Shown one piece after another: positions 1 through 8,206 of a DNA stretch of 15,493 nt. Source of the DNA: Paraprevotella sp. (lineage in GTDB: Bacteria > Bacteroidota > Bacteroidia > Bacteroidales > Bacteroidaceae). The notes under the pieces were generated by a model. The model saw only the letters and a program-made list of their open reading frames with translations. It was not told the DNA's origin and made no database searches. The stretch spans positions 1 through 15,493 of the forward strand of contig JAGBUF010000146.1 of NCBI GenBank assembly GCA_017630975.1, written 5' to 3'. The position numbers and the translations under genes are program-made. Numbering within the stretch: position 1 is the stretch's first letter; each line of letters begins with the position of its first letter.

Positions 1-948
1 GCAACACTAGAGGCTTCGTACGCACAAGTATTGGAAGATCTCAATAAGGCTGATGAATTAGTGACACGCATCGGAAGTGACGCTGCATTTGTTACGGAGG
101 GTGCTGTAGATGCTTTATTGGCTCGTGTGTATCTTTATATGAAGAATTGGGATAAAGCGATTGAACACGCAACGAATGTCATTACATCCCAATCGGGGTC
201 ATATACCGTATATAGTCTTGCTGACATCAACTCATACGTTTCTACTGCAAGCGGTGTAATGAACGAGTATCAAGCCATGTGGACTTACGATTCATCAGAT
301 GAAATCATTTGGAAAATCAGTTTCTCCACCTCCGACATGGGAGGTTCATTAGGCACTTTATTCATGGGCATTACCGGAGGACAATATAACCCGAATTATG
401 TTCCAGCAAAATGGCTCATTGACTCGTATGATGGATACGACATGCGCCGCACCTCATTTTTCTCGTTAGTTACCACCATGCAAGGCGTCAGCACAGAAGT
501 TGTAGTCAAATACCCTGGCAATCCAACAATTGATGGTTCTGCCGGAAATTTCTATACGAACATGCCTAAAGTGTTACGTTTGAGCGAGGTATATCTGATT
601 CGCGCAGAAGCATACGCTATGAAGGGCGAAACCAATAAAGCCAACAGCGATTTAACCACTTTGCGTAAAGCGCGTATCCAAGGATATGGATCAGCAAACC
701 ATAGTCAAGAAAAACTTTTGGAAGAAATACAAGAAGAACGTGCGAAAGAACTGTTCCTCGAAGGTTTTCGTTTAGCAGATTTGAAAAGATGGGAAAAAGG
801 ATTTGAACGCCAACCACAAAACGGGACCATCAACGGCGACCACTACTCTTCATTGAAAGTTAGTGGAACAGACAAGAAATTCACTTGGTTAATTCCGCAA
901 CACGAGATTACCGCCTCAAAAGGCTTAGTAATTCAAAATGAACAATAA
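1..948 (+). CDS. SusD/RagB-family nutrient-binding outer membrane lipoprotein, 5' end outside window
   Basis: C-terminal 315 residues of a SusD/RagB-family protein, the surface lid that binds ligand over a SusC TonB-dependent transporter. The reading frame is open to the first base (A-T-L-E-A-S-Y-A-Q-V precedes the first possible start, a TTG at 31), so that TTG is not the true start. Family members usually have about 500-600 residues, so roughly 200-250 residues including the lipoprotein signal are missing. Family hallmarks are visible: the first stretch resembles the helix containing Y-x-x-I/V-x-x-D-L; LRLSEVYLIRAEAYAMKGE is the classic TPR-like helix; EERAKELFLEGFRLADLKRW is the conserved E-R-x-x-E-L-x-x-E-G-x-R-x-x-D-L-x-R-W block; and WLIPQHEI followed by QNEQ at the C-terminus matches the usual I-P-x-x-E ... 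Q-N ending. The next gene starts 21 bases downstream, so it is co-transcribed. The SusC partner should lie just upstream. The ligand cannot be read from the sequence. Confidence 0.93.
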   Translation, partial: ATLEASYAQVLEDLNKADELVTRIGSDAAFVTEGAVDALLARVYLYMKNWDKAIEHATNVITSQSGSYTVYSLADINSYVSTASGVMNEYQAMWTYDSSDEIIWKISFSTSDMGGSLGTLFMGITGGQYNPNYVPAKWLIDSYDGYDMRRTSFFSLVTTMQGVSTEVVVKYPGNPTIDGSAGNFYTNMPKVLRLSEVYLIRAEAYAMKGETNKANSDLTTLRKARIQGYGSANHSQEKLLEEIQEERAKELFLEGFRLADLKRWEKGFERQPQNGTINGDHYSSLKVSGTDKKFTWLIPQHEITASKGLVIQNEQ

Positions 949-969
949 TCCACACAATACATTTCATTC

Positions 970-1842
970 ATGAAGAAAATCATCTCATATATATTCCTAC
1001 TCGCCGTAATAACCATGAGCTTTACGGCTTGCGAAAGTGAGCAGGTCTATTACAATGACAAAAGCTACGTCATGTTCTCTGATTCATTGTGGGACATGCC
1101 TATCACAGAAAACAACGAGAAATGTTTTGATATCTACATCGGTAGTACAACGACATCGGATGTGGACCGCACTTATATGGTGGATGTGGACATGAAACGT
1201 ACGAATGCCATCGAAGGTTACCATTTTGACATATTGTCACGAAACGTGGTGATTAAAGCAGGTGAACGTGTAGGTAAGATTACCTTAAAAGGTTATTACG
1301 ACAATATGGAAGTTAAGGACAGTCTGGCAATTACATTGAAACTACTGAGTACAGATGAAGAAACACTTGACTTCTACAACAATTGGGCAAATGTAAGATT
1401 GTACAAGTGTCCTCCATTCAATATCATGGACTATGTGGGTGACATGCGCTTGACCTGCACCTTCCCGTTCAGCACCACCCAAGTAAGTAAATTCTTGGTA
1501 AAAACAGAAAAGAAAAACGATAGCACATTAATCGTAAAATCTCCTTTTGACGATACTCACGATTTGACACTAAAATTCCACACTGCGAAAGACAACCCGT
1601 TTGACACGACCATTGACATGGTGGAACAAATCGCTTTTACAGATTCATATTATGGTGAAGTTGCGATGATGACCATTCCGGGAGTGGATAGTTACTATCT
1701 GCCGGAAGACCGTGCCTTCGTGCTAATTCTGAATGTTTTCATCCCAAAGGTGGGCGCATTCGGTAATTATTATTATATCTTTGAATGGGTAAAACCGGAA
1801 ATAGCAGAAGCTGAGAAGAATGGTATCACTAATCCTTACTAA
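970..1842 (+). CDS. DUF4843-like surface lipoprotein next to SusD
   Basis: A 290-residue predicted lipoprotein. The N-terminus has two lysines, a hydrophobic core and the lipobox SFTAC with Cys21, followed by E-S-E-Q, an acidic stretch of the kind that sends Bacteroidetes lipoproteins to the cell surface. Residues about 28-145 (Y-V-M-F-S-D, then R-T-Y-M-V-D-V-D, E-G-Y-H-F-D, V-I-K-A-G-E-R and L-A-I-T-L-K-L) look like a beta-sandwich of the DUF4843/Calx-beta-like kind commonly encoded beside SusD. Residues about 150-280 form a second beta-rich half ending in the aromatic strand YYYIFEWVK. No catalytic motif is seen. It lies 21 bases after susD and 6 bases before the next gene. The likely role is an accessory lipoprotein of the SusCD complex. 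The lipoprotein call is firm; the DUF4843 name is from recognition of pattern and position. Confidence 0.75.
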   Translation: MKKIISYIFLLAVITMSFTACESEQVYYNDKSYVMFSDSLWDMPITENNEKCFDIYIGSTTTSDVDRTYMVDVDMKRTNAIEGYHFDILSRNVVIKAGERVGKITLKGYYDNMEVKDSLAITLKLLSTDEETLDFYNNWANVRLYKCPPFNIMDYVGDMRLTCTFPFSTTQVSKFLVKTEKKNDSTLIVKSPFDDTHDLTLKFHTAKDNPFDTTIDMVEQIAFTDSYYGEVAMMTIPGVDSYYLPEDRAFVLILNVFIPKVGAFGNYYYIFEWVKPEIAEAEKNGITNPY

Positions 1843-1848
1843 TTTACA

Positions 1849-3756
1849 ATGAAAAGAAAACTATTGGCTACGATATGGAGCATATTGTTTGGAATGCTCG
1901 TTGTCTTCTACCTTGTGGCATGCACTGAAGATAAAAACATTATAGAGGAAGAATTTGGAACAACCATCTTTGAAGTGGAACCCATCACTTTTGAAGGCAT
2001 TGCCGGAGAACAAGAGGAAGAGATACACTTCATTGCCGGCGCACCATGGACTGCTACCTTTACCAGTTCCAACAACTGGGTGTCAGCCTCCCCTACACAG
2101 GGAAAAGCAGGCGACGCATATATCCGAATCACCCCCTACAGTGACAATAAGAGTTCTACCACACGCAGTGCGGACCTGATGATATTGGTTGATGGACAAG
2201 ATACACCTTTCATGGTGAGAGTAACACAAGAATCTGCCGCTCAAAGCGACCTGCAAATCACCGGCGACGTAAACGAGGGAGTGATGACATTAATCGCAGA
2301 CGAAAGCGGAAACAAATTTATTGGAACCTTACAAGTAAAATCGTCTAGTAAATGGGAAATTATTTCTAACAGCCATAGTAATCGGTTGTCATTTTCAAAA
2401 GACAAAGAACCCCAAGACGGCAATGAAACAAATGTGACTCTTACTGTCATGGCAGACTATAGTCAATTTAACCAACCCACAATGAGTGGTGATTTTCAAT
2501 TGCAAGTTCCAGGAACAACACCAATAACCATTCAAGTTATAGCTACAGCTGAATGTAATGTATTTGATTCGGAAACAGCAAACGCGATTGAGAGATTGGA
2601 ATATGAAATGGTTGATACACTGAAAGTAGGAACATACCAAACTTTATTCTACGTCACATCCAATATTGCCTGGGAAATCAAGAATCTGCCTTCATGGTTA
2701 GCATTTGCCAACGAAAATGAGACTGCAACCAATCGTAAAGAGAATGGCACCATCCAAACACGCCCGGTAGGTGTTGGAGTATTGGTGAAAGAAGAAGCTT
2801 TATCTGCAGAAGCAAGGAGCACAGACCTCGTATTGAGCAATCAAAGGGGCGAAATTCTAAAAACAATCCATTTGGAATTTAAAGGTATAAACAATAACTA
2901 CCTACAACATGATTTTGCATTCCCTTCTGTTGATCCATTGGGTGGCGACTTCTCTTTTGAAGCTAAAGCAAGTTATATTGATCCGGAAAATGAAGAAGAT
3001 TATTGGAAGAAAATAGAGCTTCCATTTCATATCAAAACTTCTTTGGATTATTCATCTATTGACAATGCACCTTATCATTTAGTCATGTGTAATGCACACA
3101 ACGGTATCATCAGCAGAGAGGAGGTACATTGGGCAACACTAAGAATGGGAGACGAAACTAGCAGTTTGAATGGACTATACACAAAAGAAATCTATCTCAA
3201 AGCGAACGATCGTGGCGATGCTGATGATCAGAACGGAATTACTAATCCTGCCAACCTCAGAGAAGCCTTTATTTTCATCGTTCCTAAAAATATAGGATTC
3301 AACGATTTGTTTATAGAGGGAACATCATTGTTAAAAGAAGAATACGCAGAAAGTTTCTCTCATATCTTACAGAAACAAGATCATGGAATCAACTATGTAT
3401 TAAATATAAATGGTTTAGAGAATGGAACAACACTATATGTTCCAGCAGAAGGTGGTTCATTTGAGTTTGACGTTCTTGATGTGACTACCGATCAACTCAC
3501 TCCGGAACTAGTCCGTCTTTGGTACAACTCTGGTACTGGCGAATGGGAAGAAAGAGCAGCAACAACTGCTCAAGAAAATTCCATTACTATCGGTTTCATC
3601 CGATCACAAGAGACCGGAAAATTGGAAACGATGGTAGTTAGCGTCGCCCCTGATATGGTAACAGCAACACGCGGCTTCCGATTTAAAATCAACGCCTTCC
3701 GAGGCGACGGATACAGCGACATGAATGTACTGACGTTTGACATCATGTTGAAATAA
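1849..3756 (+). CDS. Multidomain BACON-like / DUF5003-like surface lipoprotein
   Basis: A 635-residue predicted lipoprotein with lipobox LVAC (Cys25) followed by T-E-D-K. Residues about 38-128 are BACON-like: F-E-V-E-P-I-T-F-E-G-I-A-G, then A-P-W-T-A-T-F, N-N-W-V-S-A-S-P-T-Q-G-K-A-G, closing with V-T-Q-E. Two weaker relatives follow at about 135-236 (with S-S-K-W-E-I) and 245-346 (with S-N-I-A-W-E-I and L-P-S-W-L). The C-terminal half, about 355-635, is a beta-rich region with P-A-E-G-G-S-F-E-F at 532-540 and resembles DUF5003, although that label is from memory. BACON domains are thought to bind carbohydrate or glycoprotein or to act as spacers; here no enzyme domain is attached. The start ATG is only 6 bases after the preceding stop and the next gene begins 15 bases on, so it is mid-operon. 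The likely role is a long extracellular binding arm. Confidence 0.78.
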   Translation: MKRKLLATIWSILFGMLVVFYLVACTEDKNIIEEEFGTTIFEVEPITFEGIAGEQEEEIHFIAGAPWTATFTSSNNWVSASPTQGKAGDAYIRITPYSDNKSSTTRSADLMILVDGQDTPFMVRVTQESAAQSDLQITGDVNEGVMTLIADESGNKFIGTLQVKSSSKWEIISNSHSNRLSFSKDKEPQDGNETNVTLTVMADYSQFNQPTMSGDFQLQVPGTTPITIQVIATAECNVFDSETANAIERLEYEMVDTLKVGTYQTLFYVTSNIAWEIKNLPSWLAFANENETATNRKENGTIQTRPVGVGVLVKEEALSAEARSTDLVLSNQRGEILKTIHLEFKGINNNYLQHDFAFPSVDPLGGDFSFEAKASYIDPENEEDYWKKIELPFHIKTSLDYSSIDNAPYHLVMCNAHNGIISREEVHWATLRMGDETSSLNGLYTKEIYLKANDRGDADDQNGITNPANLREAFIFIVPKNIGFNDLFIEGTSLLKEEYAESFSHILQKQDHGINYVLNINGLENGTTLYVPAEGGSFEFDVLDVTTDQLTPELVRLWYNSGTGEWEERAATTAQENSITIGFIRSQETGKLETMVVSVAPDMVTATRGFRFKINAFRGDGYSDMNVLTFDIMLK

Positions 3757-3771
3757 GAACATAGTGCTGAA

Positions 3772-6396
3772 ATGATTATGAAAATAAAACAGAAAAACAT
3801 GAAGATAAAATTCAGTTTTAAATACTTATTACCTACCATTATGGCTATATTTTTAATAGCATTCGGTAGTTGTTCGGAAAACGACGAGGTAATAAATACA
3901 AACCAGTACGGATATATTCAATTGAAATTGTACAAACAAGGCAAAAGAGCCATTCTTGAAGGTAGTGAGTTGCAACGTCTTGGAGATGCCAAGAAAATAG
4001 AAATTTCATTGTTATACAATGGAAAAAGCATCAAACAAACGCTCAAACTTAATTCTACCGGAACGAATGGTAGCGAATTTGCGTTGACTTCTGAAAATCT
4101 TAAACTTACAGCCGGACAATACACCATTGTAGGCTATGTTATTTATGGAGAATACAAAGAAGGCAGTATGGCAGAGATTCTTCAAATAGGAACACCCGAT
4201 GAGGAAAAAGTCTTTACCATTGAGCCCAACCATATCACTACACATCCCTTGTATATCAAAAGCATAGAATATGGTACTTTCAGTGCGACGTTGGAAAAGC
4301 TATTACCAGAACTCCCCCTAAAAAAAGGCGATATTCCCACCTACACTAATTTGTTTGACTATGACCAGACAGATAGCATTGAGTTTGTTTTCTCAAGAAA
4401 CGTAAACGGAATCAACTACCGGGAGGAACATAAAGTAAAAACCTGGAAAAATAAAGATGAACGTTATTTCCATACCGACACCTTGGAATTACAAGCCGGC
4501 AATTACACGCTAATTCATTATGAGCTATTCAATAAAGGCAGAAAATTCATGTATGCTGAAGACACGGAAATCACGTTTGAAATCAAGCATTTCGAAATGA
4601 CAGAGCAAACCGTAACAGTGAAGATACAAGAAAATGAGGCTCTGCATGACTATATTGCACTCAAACAAATTTGGGATGCCATGGATGGTAAAAATTGGAG
4701 TTTCACAGGAGATGCCGAAGTAGCCGAAGCGAACTGGTTGTTTGAATTTGCTGATGGTACTCCCCGCCCTATTGACGCATGGGGTGACCAACCGGGGGTA
4801 GAGCTGAATAGCGAAGGACGCGTTATCTCTTTGAACCTCGGAGCATTCAATCCTCTTGGAGTGGTCCCTGCTGCTATCGGTCAATTATCTGAACTTCAGA
4901 TCCTCTATCTCGGAACTCATGATGAAGAGTATGAAGGTGATGTCAATGATGGAATGGAGGGCATGAGATACAATCCTTATACATTGGCAAAAAGAGGCAT
5001 CGACCTCCGCCAAAACCGTCTGGAAATAGCAAAGGAACGTACCGCATTGAGAAGGAGTGGAAACAACAAGGGACTTTACCGCTCAAAACTGAAGTTCGGC
5101 AATACAACAACAAAATACAAATATTTACAACCATACGCACAAGCGGCAGGAGAACCTGCCAATCGTATTACAGGAATTGACGAAGCCATTGGAAATCTGA
5201 GCAACTTGGAAATACTATTCATTGCAAATACCCAAATGAAAGAACTCCCGAAAGGCATCTCAAAACTGACAAAATTAACGGATATCGAATTGTTCAACCT
5301 GCCACTAACTGATTTGGATGGTAGTATGTTCAAGGATTTGAAAGAGCTGATTTCTGTCAATATTTCCGGACTATACAAGATGACCCCGGAAAAGATTCTT
5401 GCTGTTTTGGAAGAGGTTTGTAAGAATTGCGTAAACGTTCAATTGCTATATATCAACGACAATAAACTGACAGCTCTGCCTAGCAATCTTCACCACATGA
5501 GTGATTTACGATTACTGGATGCAGCCTTCAATAAGATTACTACTGTTAAAAGTATCCGTCCCATTACACCGGTACAATTGATTTTGGACTTTAACAAAAT
5601 CAGTGAAATCCCCGCCGACTTCTGTAATGTTGACGATATGGAATTGTTTTCTGCCGTTGCTAATAATATACAGCAATTCCCTGCCTTCCTTTCTAACATG
5701 GAGGGGGGATATACAATATCAGAAATTGACCTGACAACTAATAAAATGCATGGTTTCCAAAATGGTTTTAAAGGTATTAGAGTGGAGAAACTCAGTATGG
5801 CCATGAATGAATTGGGAAAAAGAGAAAATGACACTAAAAAAGGTGAGTTCCCACGTGAATTTGCAGATACGAAATCAGAAATCAATTATCTAGTTGTTGC
5901 CAACAATAATATTGACACGATTCGCAATGCAGCACTAAAGAATTTTCATTCTTTGCAAGCAATAGACTGTGCTGGTAACAACTTAAAGAGCATACCCAGC
6001 GGATTTAATACAGAGAACCTCCCCTACCTCTCTGGTGTTGAATTCAGTTATAATCAATTCCGAGAATTTCCCGATAATATTCTACAACCGGCAAGAATGA
6101 GCCAGTTGCTGCTGGGTAGTCAAGGTTATTTCAGAGATGAAGCACAAACAAAGTGGGTACGCACGATGACCGAATGGCCCGCATACTTACATGAACACAC
6201 AGGATTGGTGATTGTTGATTTCTCCGGTAACGATTTCCGTTCTGTAACCACATTCCCTTCTAATTTGAACTCATTAGATATAAGCAATAACCCAAATATC
6301 AAGATGACTGTCCCCGCAAGTATCGTATATCGTATACAAAACGGATTATTCGGACTGACATTTGACGAAGAACAAGACATCACTTTTTTAAACTAA
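3772..6396 (+). CDS. Leucine-rich-repeat surface lipoprotein with two DUF4458-like N-terminal modules
   Basis: An 874-residue predicted lipoprotein. Three in-frame ATGs (residues 1, 3 and 10) precede a hydrophobic core and lipobox FGSC (Cys34), followed by S-E-N-D-E. The third ATG (3799) would give a more normal signal length, so the true start is uncertain by up to 9 residues. Residues about 46-165 and 192-285 are two related beta-modules sharing L-x-L-x-A-G-x-Y-T-(I/L)-x-x-Y; they resemble DUF4458, found with LRR proteins. Residues 290-325 (D-Y-I-A-L-K-Q-I-W-D-A-M-D-G-K-N-W) look like the cap element before extracellular bacterial LRRs. LRRs run from about 350 to 870, for example L-S-N-L-E-I-L-F-I-A-N-T and L-L-Y-I-N-D-N-K-L-T-A-L-P. 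A strongly basic non-LRR stretch at about 388-462 interrupts them. LRR surfaces normally bind proteins. Gaps are 15 bases before and 6 bases after. No enzyme motif is seen. Confidence 0.85.
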   Translation: MIMKIKQKNMKIKFSFKYLLPTIMAIFLIAFGSCSENDEVINTNQYGYIQLKLYKQGKRAILEGSELQRLGDAKKIEISLLYNGKSIKQTLKLNSTGTNGSEFALTSENLKLTAGQYTIVGYVIYGEYKEGSMAEILQIGTPDEEKVFTIEPNHITTHPLYIKSIEYGTFSATLEKLLPELPLKKGDIPTYTNLFDYDQTDSIEFVFSRNVNGINYREEHKVKTWKNKDERYFHTDTLELQAGNYTLIHYELFNKGRKFMYAEDTEITFEIKHFEMTEQTVTVKIQENEALHDYIALKQIWDAMDGKNWSFTGDAEVAEANWLFEFADGTPRPIDAWGDQPGVELNSEGRVISLNLGAFNPLGVVPAAIGQLSELQILYLGTHDEEYEGDVNDGMEGMRYNPYTLAKRGIDLRQNRLEIAKERTALRRSGNNKGLYRSKLKFGNTTTKYKYLQPYAQAAGEPANRITGIDEAIGNLSNLEILFIANTQMKELPKGISKLTKLTDIELFNLPLTDLDGSMFKDLKELISVNISGLYKMTPEKILAVLEEVCKNCVNVQLLYINDNKLTALPSNLHHMSDLRLLDAAFNKITTVKSIRPITPVQLILDFNKISEIPADFCNVDDMELFSAVANNIQQFPAFLSNMEGGYTISEIDLTTNKMHGFQNGFKGIRVEKLSMAMNELGKRENDTKKGEFPREFADTKSEINYLVVANNNIDTIRNAALKNFHSLQAIDCAGNNLKSIPSGFNTENLPYLSGVEFSYNQFREFPDNILQPARMSQLLLGSQGYFRDEAQTKWVRTMTEWPAYLHEHTGLVIVDFSGNDFRSVTTFPSNLNSLDISNNPNIKMTVPASIVYRIQNGLFGLTFDEEQDITFLN

Positions 6397-6402
6397 AGAA
6401 AG

Positions 6403-8172
6403 ATGAAAAGATATATAAATTCATGTCATAAGCTCTTAATCATTTCCACCGTCATTTTCACTTGCATATTAACTGCTTGCGAAGAGGCAGAAGAACTATC
6501 ATTCAATGGTATCTCACTTAGCGAAGAACAATTAGATTTCGGAGCTGACGGGGGGAAGTACACCATTGCCTTAAACGCATCACAAGAATGGACTGTGATG
6601 AGCGACCGAGAATGGTGCTTGGTCAATCCTGCAAACGGAAATGGCTCTACCATTTGTGAAATCACGGTTGATAGCAGCTATTTATATAAGGAACGTGAAG
6701 CTCACCTCACATTCAGATGTGGGAAATATAGTCGTCAGATACTCATCAACCAATTGGGATATGAGAAAGTCATAAAATTAGATAAAAACATATTAGAGGT
6801 ACCCGACTATACAGAATATGACAAAATGTTTGAAACTGTAAAGGTCACCTCCAATATCTCATATGACATTGAAATAGAATACGATGACCCTCTCCAAACA
6901 GATTGGATCAAGGTAAAAAAAGAGGATACAAAGTTAGGATCTATCCCTCGTCCCTCAAACATCCGTATTGATTACGAACTTTATACTGAAAGTGACAAAG
7001 ACAGAACCGCGACCATCATCTTCAAGCAAAAGGATGTGGAAAACAATGAAACGCCGGTTGAGACAAAACTTGTATTCTGCCAGAAAAAGGCACAAGAGAT
7101 TATCCCTTCACGCGAAGGAGACTCATTGGCTATATTGGCTATCGCACGTATTATGAAATGCGCACAGAATTGGGATACAACAACACCGATTATTCATTGG
7201 AATAACATACAAACCGAAGAAGTAGAATATGTAAACCAAAACGGAGAAACAGTAGACGAACTACGTGTGGTTGCATTGAGATTCTCATTATTTGACACAG
7301 ACAGAACGATCCCCTACCAAATCAGAAAGTTAGACCAATTGAGAACCCTTATATTTACAGGTAATACTGATGCTGCCGGTAAGAACATCGTTTTAGAAGA
7401 TGATATCACCTATCTCCCAAAACTGAAATCATTGAGTCTATTGGGTTATGGAATCAGTAAACTACCAGAAAGGATGAAAGAAATGACACAATTGGAAGAA
7501 TTGGAGTTAAGTGGAAACAATCTTACATCTATTCCTTTGGATATCATCACTACATTAGATAAACATCATCTGACATATGTCAATTTGAGCAATAACCGAG
7601 TTAAAGATGTTTTTGGAAAATTAAATGAAAATGCAGATGAAAAAGATAAGCTGGGATTACATGGAACGATTCCTGAAGCTCTCTTCACACTGAAGAATGT
7701 AGTATACTTGGGATTATCCTACAATTATTTTGAAGGAGAGATTCCTGATATGGGATATGATGCCAGTCAATATACAACTGAAGAAGAGAAAATAGCCAAC
7801 AACCCCATTTTGCCACAAATGGAAAACCTTTCATTGAACTTGAATTTCTTATCAGGAAAGATTCCCGATTGGATTTTATACCATAAGAACCTGAAATGCT
7901 GGGACCCGTATACGCTGATATTCAACCAATTTGAAAACGGGAAGGATTCATCCGGCAAACGCATCGGATTCACCAACGAACCGACATACATCCGTCGCTC
8001 ATGTCCATTGTGGAGCGCTGAGGACGAAGAAGAAGAGTTTGAGATGACCAAATCCAACTCATTCAATACAAATTTCAAATATTCAATGGAATTTGATGCA
8101 ACGACCAAGAATTATCCTATACTAGGATTGGAAGGTGGTTGGAGAATCAACTACCAACCCATGCGAAAATAA
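6403..8172 (+). CDS. BACON plus leucine-rich-repeat surface lipoprotein
   Basis: A 589-residue predicted lipoprotein with lipobox LTAC (Cys26) and an acidic E-E-A-E-E tail after the cysteine. Residues about 38-118 form a good BACON domain: L-D-F-G-A-D-G-G-K-Y-T-I, then Q-E-W-T-V-M, R-E-W-C-L-V-N-P-A-N-G, closing at I-N-Q-L-G. A second, more diverged BACON-like module spans about 123-228. The stretch 240-268 (D-S-L-A-I-L-A-I-A ... N-W-D) matches the LRR cap element of the neighbouring genes. LRRs occupy about 285-500. The first are the short bacterial kind (L-E-E-L-E-L-S-G-N-N-L-T-S-I-P). The later ones have the L-x-G-x-I-P form at 419-424, 443-448 and 483-488, typical of plant-type LRRs. An acidic patch D-E-E-E-E-F-E lies near 541-547. 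It begins 6 bases after the preceding stop, with an A/G-rich leader. It is probably a surface recognition protein for a protein or glycoprotein ligand. Confidence 0.85.
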   Translation: MKRYINSCHKLLIISTVIFTCILTACEEAEELSFNGISLSEEQLDFGADGGKYTIALNASQEWTVMSDREWCLVNPANGNGSTICEITVDSSYLYKEREAHLTFRCGKYSRQILINQLGYEKVIKLDKNILEVPDYTEYDKMFETVKVTSNISYDIEIEYDDPLQTDWIKVKKEDTKLGSIPRPSNIRIDYELYTESDKDRTATIIFKQKDVENNETPVETKLVFCQKKAQEIIPSREGDSLAILAIARIMKCAQNWDTTTPIIHWNNIQTEEVEYVNQNGETVDELRVVALRFSLFDTDRTIPYQIRKLDQLRTLIFTGNTDAAGKNIVLEDDITYLPKLKSLSLLGYGISKLPERMKEMTQLEELELSGNNLTSIPLDIITTLDKHHLTYVNLSNNRVKDVFGKLNENADEKDKLGLHGTIPEALFTLKNVVYLGLSYNYFEGEIPDMGYDASQYTTEEEKIANNPILPQMENLSLNLNFLSGKIPDWILYHKNLKCWDPYTLIFNQFENGKDSSGKRIGFTNEPTYIRRSCPLWSAEDEEEEFEMTKSNSFNTNFKYSMEFDATTKNYPILGLEGGWRINYQPMRK

Positions 8173-8206
8173 GTGATTTATAAGTACTCATATCATCGGA
8201 AGAAGA

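Noticed and set aside
31..948. TTG at 31 as the start of the SusD-like gene
   Set aside because: The frame is open to base 1 with SusD-like residues, and no signal peptide follows the TTG. The gene is cut by the window edge.
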